From an uncultured Altererythrobacter sp. (GTDB lineage Bacteria; Pseudomonadota; Alphaproteobacteria; Sphingomonadales; Sphingomonadaceae): a DNA stretch of 28,119 nt. Shown here one piece after another: positions 1 through 7,745 of this stretch. Under the pieces are notes generated by a model, which saw only the letters and a list, made by a program, of their open reading frames with translations, was not told where the DNA came from and did no database searches. Every line of letters starts with the position of its first letter. The first letter of the stretch is position 1. Both the position numbers and the translations under genes were made by a program. The stretch covers positions 1 to 28,119 of the forward strand of contig CAMPIX010000024.1 in NCBI GenBank assembly GCA_946886565.1, given 5' to 3'.

Positions 1-877
1 CCATCTTGACCGCGCGGGTCTTCTCGGTGGCGATCGTCGCGACGCGGTCGACGCCCTCGTAGAAGCTCTTCGGATCGAGCTTCAGGAGCTTGTCGTTACC
101 CGTTGGAATGACGCGCGAATAGTCGGGGAACGTGCCGTCGATCAGCTTGCTCGTCAGCACCACGCCGCCTTCGCCGCCGAGCGTAAAGCGGATCTTGCTC
201 GCAGAAAGGTCGACCTGGACATTGCCGTCGAGCGATTCCTCGAGCAGCTTGCGCAGCTCGGCCACGGCCTTCCGCGGTACGATCACGTCGGGCATGCCCT
301 GCGCGCCCTCGGGCTGCGCGATGGTGAAGCGCGCGAGCCGGTGCCCGTCGGTCGCCGCGGCCTTCAGCACCGGCTTGTCCTCGTCCGAAACGTGGAGGAA
401 GATGCCGTTGAGATAGTAGCGCGTCTCCTCGGTCGAGATCGCGAAGCGCGTGCGGTCGATCAGTTCGGCGAGCGTCTTGGCGGCAATCTCGAAGCTCGTC
501 GGCAGGTCGCCCTCCACGATCACCGGAAAGTCGTCGCGCGGCAGCGTGGGCAACGAGAAGCGGCTGCGGCCCGCCTTGATCGCCATACGGTTGTCGGCGG
601 TCTCGAGGCTGACCTGGCTCCCCTCGGGCAGCTTGCGCGCGATGTCGAACAGCAGGTGCGCCGACACGGTGATCGCGCCCGGCGCTTCGACCGAGGCCGC
701 CGCCATGTTCTCCACCACCTGCAGGTCGAGATCGGTCGCCATGACCTTGAGCGAGCCGCCATCGACCGCCTCGATCAGCACGTTCGAGAGGATCGGAATG
801 GTGTTGCGCCGCTCGACCACCGACTGGACGTGGCTGAGGCACCGCAGGAGCGTGGCGCGTTCGATAGTGGCCTTCAT
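1..877 (-). CDS. dnaN: DNA polymerase III beta subunit (sliding clamp), 3' end cut by window edge
   Basis: The reverse strand reads MKATIERATLLRCLSHVQ and continues open to the window edge, giving 292 codons of a family that is usually about 370 residues. The translation has the typical clamp pattern: an N-terminal ERR-NTIPILSNVL segment, a KAGRSRFSLPTLP segment near residue 100, and GTFPDYSRVIP near residue 250. The product is the ring-shaped processivity clamp that tethers DNA polymerase III to DNA and also recruits repair and replication factors. The ATG at 877 is preceded by a purine-rich GAGGGGAA about 11 bases upstream. The next gene on the same strand, fabG, ends 149 bases upstream, so a separate promoter is likely. 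There is no dnaA or oriC signal here, which fits alphaproteobacteria, where dnaN is often not next to the origin. Confidence 0.95.
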   Translation of the reverse strand, partial: MKATIERATLLRCLSHVQSVVERRNTIPILSNVLIEAVDGGSLKVMATDLDLQVVENMAAASVEAPGAITVSAHLLFDIARKLPEGSQVSLETADNRMAIKAGRSRFSLPTLPRDDFPVIVEGDLPTSFEIAAKTLAELIDRTRFAISTEETRYYLNGIFLHVSDEDKPVLKAAATDGHRLARFTIAQPEGAQGMPDVIVPRKAVAELRKLLEESLDGNVQVDLSASKIRFTLGGEGGVVLTSKLIDGTFPDYSRVIPTGNDKLLKLDPKSFYEGVDRVATIATEKTRAVKM

Positions 878-1026
878 CGCGTATCAATTCCCCTCTGGGC
901 GCACTGCGAATCCGCGGCCGGAATCGCCCGCGAGCGCCGGAAATGTCGCGAATATCCTTAGTGGCGAGGCGGCATGGGGCAAGGACGAATGCCCCGGCGC
1001 GCCGATTCCTTGGGGATAACCGCGCC

Positions 1027-1782
1027 TCAGGATAGCATCGCCATGCCGCCGTTGACGTGCAGCGTCTGCCCGGTGACGTAGGCCGCCTCGTCGCTCGCGA
1101 GGTAGGCCACCGCGGCGCCGATGTCCCCGCCCTCGCCCATGCGGCCCATCGGGATGCGCGCGTTGAGCGCGTCCTTCTGCGCGTCGGGGAGCTGGTCGGT
1201 CATCGCAGTGCGGATGAACCCGGGCGCGACGCAGTTCACCGTCACCCCGCGGCTCGCGAGCTCCTGCGCGAGGCTCTTCGACATGCCGACGAGGCCGGCC
1301 TTCGCCGCCGCGTAGTTCATCTGCCCCGGATTGCCGGTCGCCCCCACCACGCTGGTGATCGTGACGATGCGGCCGTGGCGCGCCTTCATCATCGGCTTGG
1401 CTGCCGCGCGCATCAGGCGGAACGCGGCTTCGAGGTTGATCTTCATCACCGCCTCCCACTCCTCGTCCTTCATCCGCATGGCGAGGTTATCGCGGGTGAC
1501 CCCGGCGTTGTTCACCAGGATGTCGATCTTGCCGAGCGTATCGACCGTCGCGGGCACGAGCTCCTCGACCTGCGTGGTGTTCGACAGGTCGCAGGTGATC
1601 TCGACGTGATCGTGCCCGAACTCGGCGTTGAGCTCCTCCCTGAACGAGCGCAGCTTCGACGCGTTCGACCCCGAAAGCGCCAGCCGCGCCCCCTGCCGCG
1701 CCAACGCCCGCGCGATCGACGACCCGATCCCCCCACTTGCGCCGGTGACGAGCGCGGTTTTTCCTTCGAGCGAAAACATCAT
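1027..1782 (-). CDS. fabG: 3-oxoacyl-[acyl-carrier-protein] reductase FabG
   Basis: This 251-residue short-chain dehydrogenase/reductase catalyses the NADPH-dependent reduction of 3-oxoacyl-ACP, the first reductive step of each type II fatty acid elongation cycle in the cytoplasm. The nucleotide-binding GASGGIG lies at residues 14-20, NNAG at 91-94, and the catalytic Ser144, Tyr157 and Lys161 are in the usual S-x12-Y-x3-K spacing. The C-terminus (VTGQTLHVNGGMAM) is the normal FabG ending. The length is standard. The start ATG overlaps the fabD stop (ATGA), and an AAGGAG sits just upstream inside fabD, so the two are translationally coupled. A second ATG follows immediately and could equally be used. 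The fabD neighbour separates this gene from the many unrelated SDR paralogues. Confidence 0.96.
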   Translation of the reverse strand: MMFSLEGKTALVTGASGGIGSSIARALARQGARLALSGSNASKLRSFREELNAEFGHDHVEITCDLSNTTQVEELVPATVDTLGKIDILVNNAGVTRDNLAMRMKDEEWEAVMKINLEAAFRLMRAAAKPMMKARHGRIVTITSVVGATGNPGQMNYAAAKAGLVGMSKSLAQELASRGVTVNCVAPGFIRTAMTDQLPDAQKDALNARIPMGRMGEGGDIGAAVAYLASDEAAYVTGQTLHVNGGMAMLS

Positions 1783-2717
1783 CCGATCTCCTTAGCGAGC
1801 GATTCGATATCCGCCATCGTCACCACGCTGGTCGCCTGCGCGTCCTTGTCGATGCGGCCGATCATCGGGCCGAGGACCTTGCCGCCGAGTTCGACGAAGT
1901 GCTCGACGCCCGCCGCGCGCATGACGAGGACGCTTTCGCGCCAGCGGACGCGGCCGGTGACCTGCTCCACCAGCAGGCGCTGCTCTTCGGCCGGGTCGGT
2001 CACCGCCGCGGCGGTGACGTTGGCGTAGAGCGACAGGGTGAAGGCGCCCGGCGGGGTCTTGCCCAGCGCCTCGGCCATCGCGTCGGCGGCGGGCTGCATC
2101 AGGTCGCAGTGGAACGGGGCGGAGACCGGCAGCAGAACCCCGCGCTTGATCTCGAAGTCTTTTACCAAGCCGACCGCGCGCTCGATCGCGCCCTTGTGGC
2201 CCGAGAGCACGACCTGGCCCGGATCGTTGTCGTTCGCCACTTGGCAGACCTCACCCTCGGCCGCTGTTTCGGCGAGCGCCTGCGCCTTCTCGAGGTCGGC
2301 GCCGAGCAGCGCGCACATCGCGCCCTCGCCCACCGGTACCGCGGCCTGCATCGCCTGCCCGCGCAGCTTGAGCAGCCGCGCGGTGTCTGCGAGCGAGAAC
2401 GCGCCGACCGCGCACAACGCAGTGTATTCGCCGAGCGAGTGGCCCGCGACGCAATCGCCCTTGTCGGCCAGCGAGACGCCAAACTCGCGCTCGAGCACAC
2501 GCAGCGTGGCGATGGCGTTGGCCATGATCGCCGGCTGGGCATTCTCGGTCAGCGTCAGCTGGTCCTCGGGACCCTCGCGCATGATCTTCGACAGACCCTG
2601 CCCGAGCGCCTCGTCGACCTCCTCGAACACCTCGCGCGCGGCGGCGCTGGCCTCGGCGAGTTCGGCGCCCATGCCAACCTTCTGGCTCCCCTGCCCGGGA
2701 AAAACGAATGCACGCAT
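1779..2717 (-). CDS. fabD: Malonyl CoA-acyl carrier protein transacylase FabD
   Basis: The 312-residue product transfers malonyl groups from CoA to acyl carrier protein, supplying the extender for fatty acid synthesis. The N-terminus MRAFVFPGQGSQ is diagnostic. The nucleophile elbow GHSLGEY places the catalytic Ser at residue 94, and SAPFHC places the catalytic His at 203. I chose the ATG at 2717 because it begins exactly at the conserved N-terminus and has AAGGAG seven bases upstream. The frame stays open further upstream, but that stretch is not conserved-looking and overlaps the preceding gene. It overlaps fabG by 4 bp and follows the LD-carboxypeptidase gene by 25 bp on the same strand, so a three-gene transcript is possible. 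Confidence 0.96.
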   Translation of the reverse strand: MRAFVFPGQGSQKVGMGAELAEASAAAREVFEEVDEALGQGLSKIMREGPEDQLTLTENAQPAIMANAIATLRVLEREFGVSLADKGDCVAGHSLGEYTALCAVGAFSLADTARLLKLRGQAMQAAVPVGEGAMCALLGADLEKAQALAETAAEGEVCQVANDNDPGQVVLSGHKGAIERAVGLVKDFEIKRGVLLPVSAPFHCDLMQPAADAMAEALGKTPPGAFTLSLYANVTAAAVTDPAEEQRLLVEQVTGRVRWRESVLVMRAAGVEHFVELGGKVLGPMIGRIDKDAQATSVVTMADIESLAKEIG

Positions 2718-2742
2718 GTCAGTCTCCTTGTCGCGGCGCGGC

Positions 2743-3570
2743 CTATGCGCGGTGCGGCGCGCGGGCAAGCCCGAAGGGCACGATCCGGTTGCCCGCGTCG
2801 TGCCCGATGTCGGCGAAGCCGAGATAGGGAACACCCGCGCGGCCGCACCAGTAGCGCGCGATGTCTTCTTCGCTCGCACCGAAGGGACGGTCGTTCTCGG
2901 GCACGTCCGAGATACGCCCGAGCCGCAGCCCCGCGATGCCGCCCAGGTGCTGGCTCACGTGAAAGAACAGCCTGTCCACCGCGTAGAGGTGCTCGGCGAC
3001 CTCCTCCACCATCACCACATGGCCCGACAGGTCGGGCAGCAACTCGGTGCCGCAGAGCATCGCCAGTGTCACCAGGTTGAACGCCACGGCTGGCCGCGCG
3101 TCGAGCGTTTCCTCGAGCCCCTCGCCGTTCCCGGTCAACCAGCCGAGCGCCCGGCGCACCGCAGCCTCGCCGCCTTCGCGCCGCACGTCGGCGACCATCG
3201 GGCCGTGCACCGGCGCGCCGATGTCGGCCTTGTAGAGCGCGGCGAGCAGGTAGCCGGTGTCCGAATAGCCGAGGAAGGTCTTGTCCCACGCCGCAGGCCC
3301 CATCGCCGCGATCGCCTGCGCGGCGATCCGGTTCGAGCCATAGCCCCCGTGCGCGAACCATACGGAGTCGACCTCGGGATCGTTGGCGCATTCGAGCAGC
3401 GCGGCGAGCCGCGTCGCGTCGTCGCCCGCGAAGTGCCCGTGGCGCTCGAAGCATTGCTTGTGGAACTGCAGCTCGACGCCCGGAAACTCCGCCGCGGCGA
3501 GATCGAGCACCGCGTCGGCATGCTCGCGCTCGAGCCGCTTTCCGGGGGCGCAGATGGCGATGCGTGTCAT
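2743..3570 (-). CDS. LD-carboxypeptidase family protein (peptidase S66, LdcA-like)
   Basis: The 275-residue protein matches the S66 family, cytoplasmic serine peptidases that remove the terminal D-alanine from muropeptide tetrapeptides during peptidoglycan recycling. Visible motifs in order are HGGYGSNR (residues 74-81), GYSD with the likely nucleophile Ser103, MVEEVAEHLYAVDR with the likely catalytic Glu190 and DIGHDAGN with the likely His257, followed by IVPFG. This reproduces the Ser-Glu-His order known for the family. There is no signal peptide, consistent with a cytoplasmic site. It is divergent from an Mpl-like Mur ligase with only 54 bp between the starts. Mpl uses the tripeptide that LdcA produces, which supports the assignment. 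Immunity proteins of the MccF type share this fold and are the main alternative. Confidence 0.85.
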   Translation of the reverse strand: MTRIAICAPGKRLEREHADAVLDLAAAEFPGVELQFHKQCFERHGHFAGDDATRLAALLECANDPEVDSVWFAHGGYGSNRIAAQAIAAMGPAAWDKTFLGYSDTGYLLAALYKADIGAPVHGPMVADVRREGGEAAVRRALGWLTGNGEGLEETLDARPAVAFNLVTLAMLCGTELLPDLSGHVVMVEEVAEHLYAVDRLFFHVSQHLGGIAGLRLGRISDVPENDRPFGASEEDIARYWCGRAGVPYLGFADIGHDAGNRIVPFGLARAPHRA

Positions 3571-3624
3571 GCGCGCGACCTAGCCATCTTGTATCAATCG
3601 GCACAACTGCATACCGACCGCGCG

Positions 3625-5052
3625 ATGGACGATATCCCCACAGCCGACGCGCTTTTCGCCCGCCCGTTCTTCTTCTGCGGCATCGGCGGCTCGGGCATGC
3701 TGCCGCTGGCGCAGATCGTTCAGGGCCGCGGAGCCGAGGTCGCGGGAAGCGATCGCAGCCGCGATCAGGGCCACACGCCGGACAAGTTCGCCGCGCTCGA
3801 GGCACAGGGTTTCGCGCTCTGCCCGCAGGACGGCAGCGGGATCGTCTCGAAAGATCAGGTCCTCGTCGCCTCGGCCGCGGTCGAGGACAGCGTCCCCGAG
3901 GTCGGGCGAGCCCGCGAGTTCGGCTGTCTGCGGATGACCCGCGCCGAACTGAACTCGATCCTGTTCAACACCGCCGGCGCGGGCCTTGCGGTGGCGGGAA
4001 CGAGCGGCAAGTCGACCGTCACCGGCATGCTCGGCTGGATCATGCACGCCGCGGGGCGCGATCCGACGGTGATGAACGGCGCGGTGATGAAGAACTTCGT
4101 CACACCCGAACGCCCCAACGCCAGCGCACTGGTGGGCGGGCGCAGCATCTACGTCAGCGAAGTGGACGAGAGCGACGGTTCGATCGCGCTCTATCGCCCG
4201 GCGGTCGGGGTACTGCTCAACGTCAGCCTCGATCACAAGGGGATGGACGAATTGCGCGAGCTGTTCGGCGATTTCCTCGCCCGCAGCCGCATCGCGGTGG
4301 TCAACGCCGACGACGCGGAGGCGCTCACGCTGCTGGCGCGCGCCGGTGAGGCGATTACCTTCGGAATAGAGCAGGAAATGGCGCAGATCGGGATCGTGCC
4401 CGGCTCGATCGCCGAGGGGCCGATCCGTCAGGCGGCGCTGGTGATCGACCGGCACGACGGCAGCGAGCATGTGCTCACGCTCGCGATGCCGGGGCGGCAC
4501 AACCTGTCGAACGCGCTTGCCGCGATCGCCGCCGCGGCAGCCGCCGGCGTGCCGGTCGCCGCCTCGGTCGCCGCGCTGGCGGAGTTCAAGGGCCTTGCGC
4601 GCCGCTTCGATCTGATCGGCGTCACCGCCACAGGCATCGCGGTGATCGACGACTTCGGCCACAACCCCGAGAAATGCGCCGCCACTTTGCGGACGCTCAA
4701 GGCGCACGAGGGGCGCGTGATCGCGTTTTTCCAGCCGCACGGCTACGGCCCGCTGCGCCAGATGGGCGCCGAACTGGCCGAAACCTTCGCGCGCGAACTC
4801 GGACCCGAGGACCGCACGATCCTGTGCGACCCGGTCTATTTCGGTGGCACGGTCGACCGCAGCGAAGGCAGCGAGCGGATCGTGCGCCTGATCGAGCAGG
4901 CGGGCGGCCACGCAGAATACATTCCCACCCGCAAGGCCTGCGGCGACCGCATCGCCTGCATCGCCCGCCCGAACGACCGCGTGGTGGTGATGGGCGCACG
5001 CGACGACACCCTCAGCGAGTTCGCGCGCGATCTGTTCGGGCGGCTGGGTTAA
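3625..5052 (+). CDS. Mur ligase family protein, Mpl-like UDP-MurNAc:tripeptide ligase
   Basis: This 475-residue protein has the full three-domain Mur ligase layout. An N-terminal Rossmann-like GIGGSGM lies at residues 19-25, the ATP-binding loop GTSGKST at 125-131, and VSEVDESDGS follows in the central domain. MPGRHNLSNALAAIAA leads into the C-terminal domain, which contains DDFGHNPEK. MurC and Mpl share this layout. MurC adds L-alanine to UDP-MurNAc, while Mpl attaches recycled tripeptide directly. The adjacent divergent LD-carboxypeptidase gene and the absence of other mur/fts genes favour Mpl, but sequence inspection alone does not exclude a MurC paralogue. The ATG at 3625 was chosen because it begins just before the conserved GIGGSGM region; the frame is open far upstream only because it runs antisense to other genes. 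The stop codon overlaps the stop of the convergent DUF808 gene. Confidence 0.85.
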   Translation: MDDIPTADALFARPFFFCGIGGSGMLPLAQIVQGRGAEVAGSDRSRDQGHTPDKFAALEAQGFALCPQDGSGIVSKDQVLVASAAVEDSVPEVGRAREFGCLRMTRAELNSILFNTAGAGLAVAGTSGKSTVTGMLGWIMHAAGRDPTVMNGAVMKNFVTPERPNASALVGGRSIYVSEVDESDGSIALYRPAVGVLLNVSLDHKGMDELRELFGDFLARSRIAVVNADDAEALTLLARAGEAITFGIEQEMAQIGIVPGSIAEGPIRQAALVIDRHDGSEHVLTLAMPGRHNLSNALAAIAAAAAAGVPVAASVAALAEFKGLARRFDLIGVTATGIAVIDDFGHNPEKCAATLRTLKAHEGRVIAFFQPHGYGPLRQMGAELAETFARELGPEDRTILCDPVYFGGTVDRSEGSERIVRLIEQAGGHAEYIPTRKACGDRIACIARPNDRVVVMGARDDTLSEFARDLFGRLG

Positions 5053-5990
5053 TGCGCCCCTTCGAACTTGAAGACCTTGTGCAGCACGAAGGCGATTACC
5101 GCGCCCAGCGCCAGTCCGAACAGCGCCGATAGCCCGGCGTAGGTCGCCCAGCCGAGCACGCCCGCCAGCGGGCCCGTGGCATGCTCGACCGCGTGCTGCG
5201 CGGCGTGTGCCCAGTCGGAAGGTCCGGCCACGCCGAGCTCGTGCAGCCCGTGCAGCACGATCCCCCCGCCGACCCAGAGCATCGCGACCGTGCCGATGAT
5301 CGAGAGCGCGGCGAGCAGGATCGGCATCGCGCGCAGCAGGAAGCGGCCGAACGCCTGCGCGATCGCCGAGCTCTTCTCGGCAAGGTGCAGACCCACGTCG
5401 TCCATCTTCACGATCGCCGCCACCGCGCCGTAGACCACCACCGTAATCACCACGCCGACCAGCGCCAGCACGCCGGCGCGGGTCCAGAAGGTCTCGACCG
5501 CGACCTCGTTGAGCGTGATCGCCATGATCTCGGCCGAGAGGATCAGGTCGGTGCGGATCGCGCCCGAAACGCGCTGCTTCTCGAACTCCGCCGGATCCTC
5601 GATCGGATCCTCCAGCGTCTTGCCGTGCTTCGCCCCGCCGAGCTTCTCCATCACTTTTTCGGCGCCTTCGTAGCTCAGGAACGCGCCGCCGAGCATGAGG
5701 ATGAAGATGATCGCGGCGGGCAGGAACTGGCTGAGGAGCAGCGCACCGGGCAGCAGGATCAACAGCTTGTTCTTGAGGCTGCCCTTGGTGATCTTCCAGA
5801 TGATCGGCAGCTCGCGCTTTGGCGACAGGCCGGTGACGTAGGACGGGGTGACCGCCGCGTCGTCGATCACCACGCCCGCCGCCTTCGATCCGGCGCGGCC
5901 CGCGGCGATCCCGACGTCGTCGATCGAGGCCGCCGCGGTGCGCGCGATCACCGACACGTCGTCGAGCAGGGCAACCAGTCCGCCGGGCAT
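5049..5990 (-). CDS. DUF808 family inner membrane protein (YedI-like)
   Basis: The 313-residue product begins MPGGLVALLDDVSVIAR and contains the stretch AASIDDVGIAAGRAGSKAAG that is typical of DUF808/YedI proteins. Several hydrophobic segments follow: around residues 74-107, a strongly hydrophobic stretch near 170-195, one near 220-245 and one at the C-terminus, so it is a multi-pass inner membrane protein. The family has no established biochemical function that I can state. It ends in a 4-bp overlap with the Mur ligase gene, the two stop codons sharing the palindrome TTAA, and its start faces the rpsF operon across about 200 bp. The ATG at 5990 has AGGAGG directly upstream (seen as CCTCCT on the plus strand), a good ribosome binding site. 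Confidence 0.88.
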   Translation of the reverse strand: MPGGLVALLDDVSVIARTAAASIDDVGIAAGRAGSKAAGVVIDDAAVTPSYVTGLSPKRELPIIWKITKGSLKNKLLILLPGALLLSQFLPAAIIFILMLGGAFLSYEGAEKVMEKLGGAKHGKTLEDPIEDPAEFEKQRVSGAIRTDLILSAEIMAITLNEVAVETFWTRAGVLALVGVVITVVVYGAVAAIVKMDDVGLHLAEKSSAIAQAFGRFLLRAMPILLAALSIIGTVAMLWVGGGIVLHGLHELGVAGPSDWAHAAQHAVEHATGPLAGVLGWATYAGLSALFGLALGAVIAFVLHKVFKFEGAH

Positions 5991-6061
5991 TGATCCTCCT
6001 GTTTCGCTACCTTACGCCGCCCTGCCGCCTGCGTTCCCGCCGCACAAGCCCAAGCTTTGCC

Positions 6062-6089
6062 TTGCATTCGGCCGCTATGGCGCTATGTG
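6062..6089 (+). promoter_or_regulatory. Possible promoter for rpsF-rpsR-rplI
   Basis: In the 204-bp gap between the DUF808 gene and rpsF there is TTGCAT, then 16 bases, then TATGTG embedded in GCTATG, which loosely resembles alphaproteobacterial housekeeping promoters. It lies about 105 bases before the rpsF start. The match is weak in both hexamers. Nothing else in this gap stands out. Confidence 0.3.
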
Positions 6090-6194
6090 CGCGCCTTCCT
6101 TGCACCACGTGCGGGGGGATTGAAGAAAGCCGGAGGGGCCCCGCAATCCCGCGGATCAGCCAGCGATCGGCATTACAGAGCGAAGGAAGCGAAG

Positions 6195-6560
6195 ATGGCT
6201 CTTTACGAGCATGTCTTTCTCGCGCGTCAGGATCTGAGCCAGGCTCAGGTCGATGCGCTGGCGGCAACCGCCACCGAAATCGTCGAGCAGAACGAAGGCA
6301 AGGTCACCAAGACCGAGACCTGGGGCCTCAAGAGCCTCGCGTACAAGATCGACCGCAACCGCAAGGCGCACTTCGTGCTGCTCAACATCGAAGGCCCCGG
6401 CGCCGTGGTGGAAGAGCTCGAGCGCCAGACCCGCATCAACGAAGACGTCATCCGCTACATGACCGTCCGTGTCGACGAGCACGAGGGCGGCCCGAGCGTG
6501 ATGATGCGCAAGAACGACCGCGATCGCAAGCGCCGCGGCGACCGTGAGGAGCGCGACTGA
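6195..6560 (+). CDS. rpsF: 30S ribosomal protein bS6
   Basis: The 121-residue protein [20 protein letters not shown] has the bS6 fold pattern, including [23 protein letters not shown] near residues 42-64 and [17 protein letters not shown] near 80-97. bS6 sits on the platform of the small subunit and pairs with bS18, encoded next. The start at 6195 follows a GAAGGAAG ribosome binding site; an upstream in-frame extension is non-conserved. The C-terminal tail is basic-acidic mixed ([13 protein letters not shown]), unlike the acidic E. coli tail to which RimK adds glutamates. A RimK gene lies 3.2 kb downstream on the other strand. The stop overlaps the rpsR start (TGATG). Confidence 0.97.
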   Translation: MALYEHVFLARQDLSQAQVDALAATATEIVEQNEGKVTKTETWGLKSLAYKIDRNRKAHFVLLNIEGPGAVVEELERQTRINEDVIRYMTVRVDEHEGGPSVMMRKNDRDRKRRGDREERD

Positions 6561-6784
6561 TGGCCCGCCCGTTTTTCCGTCGCCGCAAGTCCTGCCCGTT
6601 CGCGGGCAAGAACGCACCCAAGATCGATTACAAGGACGTGCGCCTGCTCCAGGGCTTCATGTCCGAGCGGGGCAAGATCGTCCCCAGCCGTATCACCGCC
6701 GTCAGCGCGAAGAAGCAGCGCGAGCTCGCCAAGGCGATCAAGCGCGCGCGCCACATCGGCCTGCTGTCCTACATCGTGAAGTAA
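6560..6784 (+). CDS. rpsR: 30S ribosomal protein bS18
   Basis: This 74-residue basic protein begins [18 protein letters not shown] and contains the core [20 protein letters not shown] followed by [12 protein letters not shown], all hallmarks of bS18. It binds bS6 and 16S rRNA in the small-subunit platform. Its ATG overlaps the rpsF stop by one base, so translation is coupled to bS6, its structural partner. The length is normal for alphaproteobacteria. Confidence 0.97.
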   Translation: MARPFFRRRKSCPFAGKNAPKIDYKDVRLLQGFMSERGKIVPSRITAVSAKKQRELAKAIKRARHIGLLSYIVK

Positions 6785-6797
6785 GGGGAGAAGACCC

Positions 6798-7463
6798 ATG
6801 GATATCATCCTCCTCGAACGCATCGGAAACCTGGGCAACATCGGCGACGTCGTCGCGGTGAAGGACGGATACGCGCGCAACTTCCTGCTTCCGCAGAAGA
6901 AGGCGCTGCGCGCCAACGACGCGAACAAGAAGGTCTTCGAAGCCAACCGTGAACGCCTGGAGAAGGAAAACGCGGAGCGTCGCGGCGATGCCGAAAAGCA
7001 GGGCGAGAAGGTCGATGGCGTCGAGATCGTGCTGATCCGTGCCTCTTCCAACGCCGGCCAGCTCTACGGCTCAGTCAACGTGCGCGACGTCGTCACCGGT
7101 CTTGCCGACAAGGGCTACGAGATCGACAAGAAGCAGGTCATCATGGGCCACCCGATCAAGACGCTCGGCATGCACGACGTCACGATCGCACTGCACCCCG
7201 AGGTCCACGTCACCGTGAAGGCGAACGTCGCCCGCTCGGACGACGAGGCCGAGCTGCAGCGCCAGGGCGTCGACGTGCTCGCGCAGATGTTCGAAGACGA
7301 GCAGGCCGCGATCGAGGAAATGGCCCAGGCCAACGCCGTCGATCCGACGCTCGAACCGGGCGAGATCCCGGCCGACATGCTCGAGACCCCGACACCAGTC
7401 GACATGGACGGCAACGAGATCGCCGAAACCGCCGAGGAAGCGGACGAAGCCAAGGAAGGCTGA
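6798..7463 (+). CDS. rplI: 50S ribosomal protein bL9 with acidic C-terminal extension
   Basis: The N-terminal domain [17 protein letters not shown], then [12 protein letters not shown], is diagnostic of bL9, which binds 23S rRNA near the L1 stalk and helps maintain reading frame. A long charged connecting helix (about residues 40-75) and the C-terminal domain (about 76-148) follow. The protein is 221 residues against about 150 in E. coli. The extra ~70 residues are acidic and proline-containing ([28 protein letters not shown]) with no recognisable domain. I believe similar extensions occur in other sphingomonads but cannot verify this here. A GGGGAG ribosome binding site lies 8 bases before the ATG. 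A strong terminator follows the stop. Confidence 0.96.
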   Translation: MDIILLERIGNLGNIGDVVAVKDGYARNFLLPQKKALRANDANKKVFEANRERLEKENAERRGDAEKQGEKVDGVEIVLIRASSNAGQLYGSVNVRDVVTGLADKGYEIDKKQVIMGHPIKTLGMHDVTIALHPEVHVTVKANVARSDDEAELQRQGVDVLAQMFEDEQAAIEEMAQANAVDPTLEPGEIPADMLETPTPVDMDGNEIAETAEEADEAKEG

Positions 7464-7487
7464 CCCGCTCCACACCGGACAAGCGAA

Positions 7488-7524
7488 GGGCGCGACCTCT
7501 CCGGAGGCCGCGCCCTTTTCGTTT
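7488..7524 (+). terminator. Rho-independent terminator of rpsF-rpsR-rplI
   Basis: A 7-bp GC stem (GGGCGCG with CGCGCCC) continues after one A/C mismatch into CCTC/GAGG, closed by a TCCG tetraloop, and is followed by TTTTCGTTT. It starts 24 bases after the rplI stop. The same style of stem (GGGCGC/GCGCCC with a TTTCGTT tail) follows rplS on the other strand. Confidence 0.9.
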
Positions 7525-7531
7525 ATGGGCT

Positions 7532-7686
7532 CGCGCAGAGGCGCAGAGAGGACCTCGGGAACCTCGGTTCATCTTGCCTCGCGAAGCGGGGACCCAGCTT
7601 CGCCCGACGCTAGTTTAGTTCCGCTTTCGCGGAGAATGGCGAGCGGCAGGACTGCGACCCTCTCTGCGCCTCCGCGCCTCTGCGCG
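7532..7686. repeat. Intergenic palindromic repeat with nested inverted repeats
   Basis: This element fills most of the gap between rplI and amn. The outer left arm is CGCGCAGAGGCGCAGAGAGG (7532-7551). The outer right arm (7659-7686) is its reverse complement with one extra CGCGCCTC unit. Inside lies a second, imperfect inverted repeat: CTCGCGAAGCGGGGACCC around 7579-7594 against CCGCTTTCGCGG at 7621-7632. The inner core resembles the CCCGCTTTCGCGGG-type palindromes that I associate with sphingomonad intergenic repeats; that association is from memory and unchecked. I see no convincing protein in it. It could act as a structured spacer or as a secondary terminator, or may simply be a REP-like repeat. 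Confidence 0.7.
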
Positions 7687-7745
7687 AACAAACTACAACA
7701 CCGTCGGACTTTGAAATGTCATCCAAGCGGCGCTATTGGCCGCAG

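Noticed and set aside
976..995. GGGGCA/TGCCCC stem downstream of fabG
   Set aside because: Only 6 bp with an 8-base loop and no T-tract; not convincing as a terminator.
1011..1019. TTATCCCCA on the reverse strand, one mismatch from a DnaA box, near dnaN
   Set aside because: A single near-match without a cluster, an AT-rich unwinding region or dnaA; it lies at the fabG 3' end and is likely chance.
2038..3600. Long rightward open frame antisense to fabD and the LD-carboxypeptidase gene, continuous with the Mur ligase frame
   Set aside because: High GC suppresses stops on the antisense strand; the Mur ligase family clearly begins at 3625 and the upstream residues are Arg/Ala-rich noise.
7553..7567. 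Direct repeat CCTCGG-GAA-CCTCGG
   Set aside because: Too short and isolated to call a regulatory iteron; it lies within the larger repeat element.
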